A stretch of 38,782 nt of DNA from Selaginella moellendorffii (Eukaryota; Streptophyta; Lycopodiopsida; Selaginellales; Selaginellaceae), in contig NW_003314261.1 of assembly GCF_000143415.4 (NCBI RefSeq), forward strand, positions 5,934,920 to 5,973,701. Reading direction: 5' to 3'. A program made the position numbers and the translations under genes. Of the stretch, positions 33,601-38,782 are shown in pieces. How positions within the stretch are numbered: the stretch's first letter is position 1; each line of letters opens with the position of its first letter. The notes beneath the pieces were generated by a model. The model was given only the letters and a program-made list of their open reading frames with translations, had not been told where the DNA came from and ran no database searches.

Positions 33601-35999
33601 GCAGTTGTACTCGACAACGCATTTGCCCTTGGAGTCGGAAGCAGGTGACCCACCCGCTATTGCGTTGAAGACCCAGCTGAGCATTTCCCATGCTGCACCT
33701 GGAGCTTTCTTTGGATTCGAAAGCTCCATAGCCGTCTTCAGTTCCTCAGGCACGGGTAAATTGACCTCCCTTAGATCAATTCGATTGGCCTTGTCGAACG
33801 AAGCTGGGAAGTCACTCCAGTCCCACTCTGCTGCAGGACCAATAACAAGGGCGAGTGTGAAGATGCGGACATTCGTCGGTATCTTCTTCTTAGCCATTAT
33901 CCCATGGATCTCCCGCATCTCCTTGCCTTTCAACCGAGCCTTCACCTCGTTCAAGGCCTTCCAGAACTTGTGATAGGATTCGGAGTCGTAGATCATATAG
34001 TGGACTGAAGATTCCACCTCCGCAATTCCCACCATTAAGTCAATGATGGAGCTGACTTCGTCTGCATGAGTGATCTCCTCGTTTGTGAAGTCCATCACAC
34101 AAAAGATGTTCTTGACCTGCTCATCTCCGCGGGAAACGATGCTCCTCCACCTTTGATCCTCATCCGAATTCAAGTATACCCGGTAAGGTTCTTGATAGGC
34201 CTCTGCTGCGGGGTCGAGCTGTTTCTGAAGCCGGCGGTCGACATCAATCTTAATGAAATTTGGATACTGATCCAACTTCTCAGCTTTACTTTTCGTGGCA
34301 TCCCGCAGCAGATCGATGAACTTGGGGGCCCCCTTCACGTACTCGTCGATGTCTTCATTTGACAACTCCAGCGCTTCCATCATCTCTTGCGTGGTGTCGA
34401 TGCTCACCCTCTCCACGGCCACTTGCTCGAAGATCCAATCCTTCAATAGTGCACGAGCTCTCAGAGTCGTGCACAAGTCCTCGTATGTCACAATATGGCC
34501 GGGAGTCATTTTGGTCTTGTTGAAGACTACCTCACCACGTAGAAGAGCATTAGCCACTGTCAGAAGGTCGTCGTCGTCTAGAGACCGCAAGAAACGCAAG
34601 GTGTTGAGCTTCAAATCATTGGGCTTCCGGCCGTCCTCCACACCCATTGAGTTTGGCAACTCCCCGTCATGGTACCTCCTCAGCACATCTACCCATTTGT
34701 CAAAAACAACTTTTGTCGCGAGTAGAATGTTATGGATGCTGAGTGTGTCATTGACCCCCAGTGTTTTCGAGAGAAGACTCGAGAATTTCTGCAATGGAAA
34801 TGGCGTGAGGCCACATGCTATGCCACATACAACGAGGCTTACCTGCCAGGCGCTAGTTGCTAGTGCACGTCCTTGTCCTGGTTTTTGTGGCTTCTTCAGT
34901 TGAACCCAGAGCTTCCGTGTTCGTGCCAATGTCTCGTGCAGACCCGATTTGTAGCACGTTTCTTGCTTGACATTCTGCGCGTGGGAGATGTATATGATAG
35001 ATCGGAGGGGCGAGTTGCCTTTTATCAGGCGGACAACTCTTGTTTTGAAGACTTTCTTCACCTCCTTGCCCACCATAATATCCACAACTACTTTGTTGGA
35101 ATAGTAACAAGTACTATTATCTGTGACGATTTTTGCTGCCTCTTCTTGCTCTTTCTGCTCTTTGCGGCTCTTCTTTTTGGTGGGTGTAGTGTTCGAACCC
35201 GAGGCAATGGCATCACCGAGTAGCTTCTTTTTTGGAGGAGAGTCGGACGTCGGCTTGAGCTTGACCACCCTTTTCTGCTTCGGGGTAGTTTCTAGATCGA
35301 CCCCCTTCCCCTTCGCTTCGCAAACTGGAGGCACTCTCAACGGCTCAATGTTGGAATATAGTTTTTGAACATCGCCGTAGGTGAGGTCCGTGGATTCCAT
35401 GTGATCTTCATAGACCCGCAGCGTCTTTGAAATTGTGGGCCTCCTGGACAACCTCTCCCTAGCTCCCTCTAGGAATTCCTCATAGCCGCTGCCCCCCTCC
35501 GGGAAGCCGCTAGGATGTGCAAGGTGGATCTTGAAGGCAGACGCTGTCTCTACCACAAGTGCCAGTCCATATTCTTGCATGGAACTGCATGGAGTGTCTG
35601 TCACTTGGATGAGGATCCCCATGCATTCTTTTCTCCTACCATCTGTGTTGTACAGCCTCAGATCCTCGCCTTCCATCCCGAAAGTCCAACTGGTGAGCTC
35701 CTCCCCCTTCTCTACATCCACATTGACAGTGGCTGGAAGAAGAACGCAATTCCTCGCCTGTTCAGAAATGCACAACAATTAGAGCTGACAGATGAAAAGC
35801 TAGTAGCTGGAAATAACGTGAGGCCACACGCCATTCACCACTGCATCAGATGTCTTGAGGCTGCATCCTAAGATGGCGTGAGGCTACACGCCATCTGTAA
35901 CCGGACTGCACTCGAGAGCCCAATCGGTGCATGCCAATGTTGCTACTGAATGGCATGTGGCCTCATGCCATTTTCTACTTGGCCTAAAAGACTTACCAT
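30641..35999 (-). CDS. Large 11-exon protein with C-terminal FCP1-like phosphatase domain
   Basis: The modelled exons are 35999-35997, 35757-34843, 34788-33465, 33414-33328, 33289-33200, 33150-33007, 32959-32408, 32350-32336, 32290-32183, 32135-31551 and 31503-30641. They sum to 4,686 nt (1,561 codons plus stop), and all introns are GT-AG. The last exon encodes an FCP1/HAD-type domain: CIVFDLNGVLF (motif I, near residue 1284), LGVWTSMMRHNA and ILIIDDSP. This family removes phosphate from proteins such as the RNA polymerase II tail. Motif I reads DLN where D-x-D is usual, so activity is uncertain. Residues about 965-1020 are almost purely acidic, several Lys/Arg-rich stretches look like nuclear signals, and exon 10 holds degenerate Pro/Thr repeats. 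The first 750 residues are unrecognised. A segment near 695-720 (VVEYNCGGLFFRAALLKG) resembles a Rossmann methyltransferase motif, tentatively. The 54-nt intron at 34789-34842 is in frame without stops and could be retained. Two adjacent genes instead of one cannot be excluded. Confidence 0.72.
31662..31683. repeat. 22-bp palindrome, in frame in exon 10 (copy 1)
   Basis: ATGGCGTGTG-GG-CACATGCCAT on plus. On the coding strand it encodes EMACAHTPS. Confidence 0.9.
31737..31758. repeat. 22-bp palindrome, in frame in exon 10 (copy 2)
   Basis: ATGGCGTG-TGATCA-CATGCCAT on plus. It encodes EMACDHTPS in the same frame as copy 1, 75 bp away. Confidence 0.92.
32960..33006 (-). repeat. Intron of 47 nt containing the 22-bp palindrome (32969-32990)
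   Basis: Phase-1 intron of the FCP1-like gene. Starts GTAATGCCTCG and ends CATTCATTGCAG. The palindrome occupies almost half of it and ends nine bases before the exon. Confidence 0.8.
33151..33199 (-). repeat. Intron of 49 nt containing the 22-bp palindrome (33160-33181)
   Basis: Phase-1 intron. Starts GTACAAATT and ends CATTCCTTGCAG, with the palindrome placed as in the neighbouring intron. Confidence 0.8.
33290..33327 (-). repeat. Intron of 38 nt containing a palindrome (about 33301-33322)
   Basis: Phase-1 intron. Starts GTAAGGTCACGTGAGG and ends GATTATAG. The palindrome (CACGTGAGGCCTCACGCCAT on minus) merges with the 5' splice site. Unusually short for a plant intron. Confidence 0.7.
34789..34842 (-). 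repeat. Intron of 54 nt containing the 22-bp palindrome (34800-34821)
   Basis: Phase-0 intron. Starts GTAAGCCTCG and ends CATTTCCATTGCAG. Its length is a multiple of three and it lacks stops, so retention would add 18 residues. Confidence 0.7.
35758..35996 (-). repeat. First intron (239 nt) with three 22-bp palindromes
   Basis: Donor GTAAGTC comes immediately after the ATG (35999-35997); the acceptor is CTGAACAG. The palindromes are at 35813-35834, 35873-35894 and 35950-35971. All other introns of the gene are 38-57 nt. Confidence 0.65.
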
Positions 36000-36743
36000 T
36001 TGAAGCCGAATGGAGGCGTGACAACCGGACTCACTGGCGAATGTGCACTGTGTGTGCAGCGGATCGTAGCAGCAAGGCTACTCTGCCACTTACAGTTGGA
36101 GAGTGGCGCTGAAATCTCCCGGGACGCCAAGTGGGCTGCGTGTGGGTGGCGGAGTGGGCGGCAGAGTTGGCGGCGAAGTTACAAACTGGGTGTGTCTTGA
36201 AGTGGACGCCGATGCACACGAGCGCGATGTGAGCGCGATGCGAGCACGAGTGTGATGCAAGCGCGAGTGGACGCCGATGCACACGAGAAACCTGTAGAGA
36301 AGTGGGAGCGCGAGTGGGAGCGCGATGCGAGCGCAAGTACGAAGCAAAATGCAAAACCTAACCTCACACGCGCGAAATGTCACGACGGTTGGTAATCCCG
36401 CCACGTCATCATTTCTCGGACTTGGGCGCCACCATTAATTTCTGGATCGGCGCGCGCATGCGTGAAATCCAAAAGAAATCCGCAACGTCATCATTCCTCG
36501 GACTGCATGCACGCGAAATCCAAAAGAAAGATCATGATTGGGATATCATTTAATACCCTCGCTATATTTATACCATGCATGATTGGATATTCCAAAGCAT
36601 CTTGTATTTCCAAAAATGCCAGATGTTCAGCTAAATAAATTGTCAGAGGATTTGATGTGACGTTCAAGCATGTGGGCTCATGCAATTTTGATCCCAAAAA
36701 ATGCACCAAAAAATGCTCGGTGTCATCTGGCGTTATCTCTTGA
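36000..36743. other. Upstream region of the FCP1-like gene with GC-rich direct repeats
   Basis: Probable 5' leader and promoter of the minus-strand gene. A 21-bp sequence starting GTGGACGCCGATGC is repeated at 36202-36222 and 36267-36287, within a run of GCGCGATGCGAGC-type repeats (36180-36345). A palindrome variant lies at 36665-36686. Open frames here look like repeat by-products. Confidence 0.5.
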
Positions 36744-36765
36744 ATGGCGTGGGGCCGCATGCCAT
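36640..36765. repeat. Two-palindrome repeat unit, copy 1
   Basis: A palindrome variant at 36665-36686 and a full palindrome at 36744-36765 flank a spacer with AATGCACCAAAAAATGCTCG. The same arrangement recurs at 37607-37703. The sequence TTTGATGTGACGTTCAAG before it recurs at 37921. Confidence 0.8.
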
Positions 36766-37238
36766 TTTCAGGAGCACATAGGAGTATATTCCTAGAATAT
36801 TCTGACACGTGCGAGATTGTTTTGAGTTTCCTGGAGATCCAACCGTTAGATCGCAACTAGATTTTACAAAATGGTATACAATGTCCTTCTTGATGACCCT
36901 GCAAAGAAGCATCTCGATCGGACACCACATGAGACCACACGAGCCTTACAATGTTTCAGGGGCATTTGCCATAGATCCGACTGTTATTTTGCTCCAAGAT
37001 TCTACAGTTTGGTGTGCATTGACCTTTCCAACGACACTGCAAAGGGACATCACAATCAGATGCGGGATCACAAGAAACCAACTTCACTAACTCTAGTTTC
37101 ACCAAGATCTACGTAAGGAGTTATGAAATGAAAGGACCCTCTTTATTGAAATGTGTTTATGGTCCTAGGGGCATTGTGACATATCCAAGGATTTTGCATC
37201 AAGTTCTGTATTTGCTTGTTTATCAAGCTACTGAATTG
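36766..37238. other. No gene seen
   Basis: Intergenic sequence. A degenerate palindrome piece (CACATGAGACCACACGAG) lies near 36927. The short stretches GTGCATTGACCTTTCC and CCGACTGTTATTTTG look ordinary. No supported feature. Confidence 0.4.
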
Positions 37239-37271
37239 CTAAACCCTAAACCCTAAACCCTAACCCTAAAC
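37239..37271. repeat. Interstitial telomere-like repeat (CCCTAAA)n
   Basis: Four tandem CCCTAAA-type units, one shortened to CCCTAA. This is the Arabidopsis-type plant telomere motif, short enough to be a regulatory telo-box cluster or a repair scar. Confidence 0.9.
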
Positions 37272-37606
37272 ATGTGGCAAATGCTGCGTGAAGAAAGATG
37301 CCCTTTCTGGGCAAATGCTGTAAGAGGCAGATTCCGAGCAGATGTATCTCAGGCCAGCGAAGGGGACAAACGAAAGCTAGCTATAAACATGATGGGATGC
37401 AAATAGATTACTAGGCTGGTCCTGCGAAAATCAAAAACCATAATTGAAAACATTGAAAATGCAAAAAGAAAGGTTTATAATATTTTTGAATTTTAAGTAA
37501 CCAAATGAATGTAAGTAGGGCATGTGTTTGTAAGTTTAAAAATGCCTCAACCACTTAAATTCCCAAGTAAATAAAGCTGTTTCTATTTTTGGTACAGGTA
37601 AACTTT

Positions 37607-37703
37607 ATAGCGTGTGGGCTCATGCAATTTTGAACCCAAAAATGCACCAAAAAATGCTCGACTAGCATTATTCTTTGAATGGCGTGTGGCCTTATATTGC
37701 CAT
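37607..37703. repeat. Two-palindrome repeat unit, copy 2
   Basis: A palindrome variant at 37607-37628, the shared AATGCACCAAAAAATGCTCG spacer, and a degenerate palindrome at 37679-37703 (GGCGTGTGGCCTTATATTGC). Same order and spacing as 36665-36765. Confidence 0.78.
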
Positions 37704-38130
37704 AAATGGACGTACACACACAGCATAATTATTCCTTTACACGGCGAATAATCTTGGCGCGGATCGCAGACATGGCATGGCAAAGTTCGAATCACTGACA
37801 TGGCACAGCTGGATCGAGGCAAGGACATGATGTGACAAAGTTCAACCTCCGACAGCAAAGTCTGGAAGCTACTCAGTTTGAAATTTGTCAGAGGAATCAT
37901 AAGATCTGGTTTGTCAGAGGATTTGATGTGACGTTCAAGTGTGTGTTATTTTTGAATTCTCGAACTCATTCCTAGGTCTATCATTTTTGTGCGCCGTGTT
38001 CTTGGTTCCGCTGAGCGCAGTGAGCGCTGCTTGTGTAAGCGGCGTTGTGAGCTGTGGTTTATGCGTCTACAAGCGGTTGCGGCATTGCGAGCGCCATTGC
38101 GAGCGGCAGTTTATGCGAGTGGCAGTTTGT

Positions 38131-38203
38131 GCGAGCGGCGCTACGAGCAGTTGCGGTGTTGCGAGCGGCGCTACGAGTAGTTGCGGTGTTGCGAGCGGCA
38201 CTG
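38131..38203. repeat. 30-bp GC-rich tandem repeat
   Basis: Two near-identical 30-bp units at 38131-38160 and 38161-38190 (GCGAGCGGCGCTACGAG...) and part of a third. Looser relatives extend back to about 38070. Confidence 0.9.
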
Positions 38204-38293
38204 TCTTTGGTGTGGCTACCGCTTCCTCTTGATATTCGGCACTTGTGCTTCCTGGTATGTTCACCATGGAATGGTTTAGGACCACATTTAGAA

Positions 38294-38315
38294 ATGGCAT
38301 GAGGCCACATGCCAT
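38294..38315. repeat. 22-bp palindrome, intergenic
   Basis: ATGGCATG-AGGCCA-CATGCCAT, a close match to the consensus. Confidence 0.9.
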
Positions 38316-38391
38316 CTTGGGCCCTTGCAATTTTATGGCTAGCGTATTGTCATGTATGTTTTTACTTGCTTGCAGCTGTGTGTATATCAAG

Positions 38392-38583
38392 ATGGCATGA
38401 GGCCTCATGTCATCTTTGGCCCCTACTAGCCTATTGCCATATTCCTTTTGCCTTGCTGCAACTGTATATATTTTTGTATGGGTGACTAGTCACGCACACG
38501 AAGATATATACAGTTGCAACAAGGCAAAAGGAATATAGCAACAGGCTAGCAGGGGCCAAAGATAGCGTGAGGCCTCATGCCAT
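38392..38583. repeat. Long inverted repeat (79-bp arms) bounded by 22-bp palindromes
   Basis: The left arm, 38392-38470, and the right arm, 38505-38583, are near-perfect complements. The loop is 34 nt and carries its own small palindrome, GTGACTAGTCAC. Each arm has a 22-bp palindrome at its outer end (38392-38413 and 38562-38583). It could be a foldback or MITE-type element, or a small-RNA hairpin. Confidence 0.88.
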
Positions 38584-38601
38584 TAGTGGTACCACTAATG
38601 G
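38580..38601. repeat. Perfect palindrome joining two palindrome copies
   Basis: CCATTAGTGG-TA-CCACTAATGG links the palindrome at 38562-38583 to the next one at 38598-38619, making a head-to-head pair. Confidence 0.9.
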
Positions 38602-38667
38602 CATGAGGGCTCATGCCAATTTTGTGAATGTGAAATTTCACGTGGGTGTCAATAGCATGTTTGAATA

Positions 38668-38689
38668 ATGGCATGTGGCCTCATGCTAT
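38668..38689. repeat. 22-bp palindrome, intergenic
   Basis: ATGGCATG-TGGCCT-CATGCTAT, one base off the consensus in the right half. Confidence 0.9.
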
Positions 38690-38782
38690 TTGGTATGTTA
38701 TGATTTAGGCCATTCTCCAATCATTTTTTGTATGGTTTTAACTTCTTTTCTGCACTTTCAGAATGGCCTTCAGGGTTGGGGA

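Noticed and set aside
36031-36404. Minus-strand frames rich in Ser/Arg/His upstream of the FCP1-like gene
   Set aside because: They follow short GC-rich tandem repeats and overlap in several frames without start context or domain.
31662-38689. CRISPR-like array of palindromic repeats
   Set aside because: Spacing is irregular, copies lie in exons and introns of a spliced gene, there are no cas genes, and the genome is eukaryotic.

Overview
The window looks like nuclear DNA of a land plant, rich in transposable elements. Supporting signs are spliced genes with very short introns (38-65 nt in most cases modelled here), CCCTAAA-type telomere-like repeats near 37240, a germin-like gene remnant, and LTR retrotransposons with an initiator-tRNA-Met type primer site. 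Very short introns together with a Crinkler/RHS-type gene suggest a lycophyte such as Selaginella or another early-diverging plant. That placement is inference.

Layout. 1-1740: little coding content, with a broken germin-like gene on the minus strand. 1770-4121 and 8993-11320: two near-identical minus-strand copies of a four-exon gene encoding a P-loop NTPase, a Crinkler/RHS-type nuclease-like domain and a PHD finger. The second copy has an exact open reading frame of 719 codons; the first carries a one-base frameshift. Beside each lies a copy of an unrecognised coiled-coil gene ('ORF1', 6203-7120 plus and 12035-13056 minus, both broken) and an AT-rich block (about 5170-6145 and 13590-14619, inverted to each other). 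14620-15086: 3' end of a Ty3/gypsy element. 15087-30190: a nest of long-LTR elements without recognisable genes, in two opposite orientations (LTRs at 15087-16115 minus, 18681-20303 plus, and a solo LTR at 28198-29805 plus). A small Ty3/gypsy element with 104-bp LTRs and a perfect 5-bp target duplication sits inside at 22401-26773. 30641-35999: a minus-strand gene that I model as 11 exons with an exact frame of 1,561 codons. It ends in an FCP1-like phosphatase domain. 36000-38782: intergenic DNA full of a 22-bp palindrome, tandem repeats and a long hairpin.

The most unusual signal is the 22-bp palindrome (ATGGCRTG, six central bases, CAYGCCAT). I count about twenty full or degenerate copies, all right of 31660. 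They lie in five of the ten introns of the FCP1-like gene, twice in frame inside one of its exons, at the ends of a 79-bp-arm hairpin, and throughout the downstream intergenic DNA. In four short introns the palindrome makes up most of the intron and ends close to the 3' splice site. This is what a small mobile element that creates introns (an introner-like element) would leave behind, though that reading is inference. The second notable system is the duplicated NTPase-nuclease-PHD gene with its ORF1 companion.

Gene models were built by hand from splice motifs and frame closure. No database search, expression data or alignment program was used.
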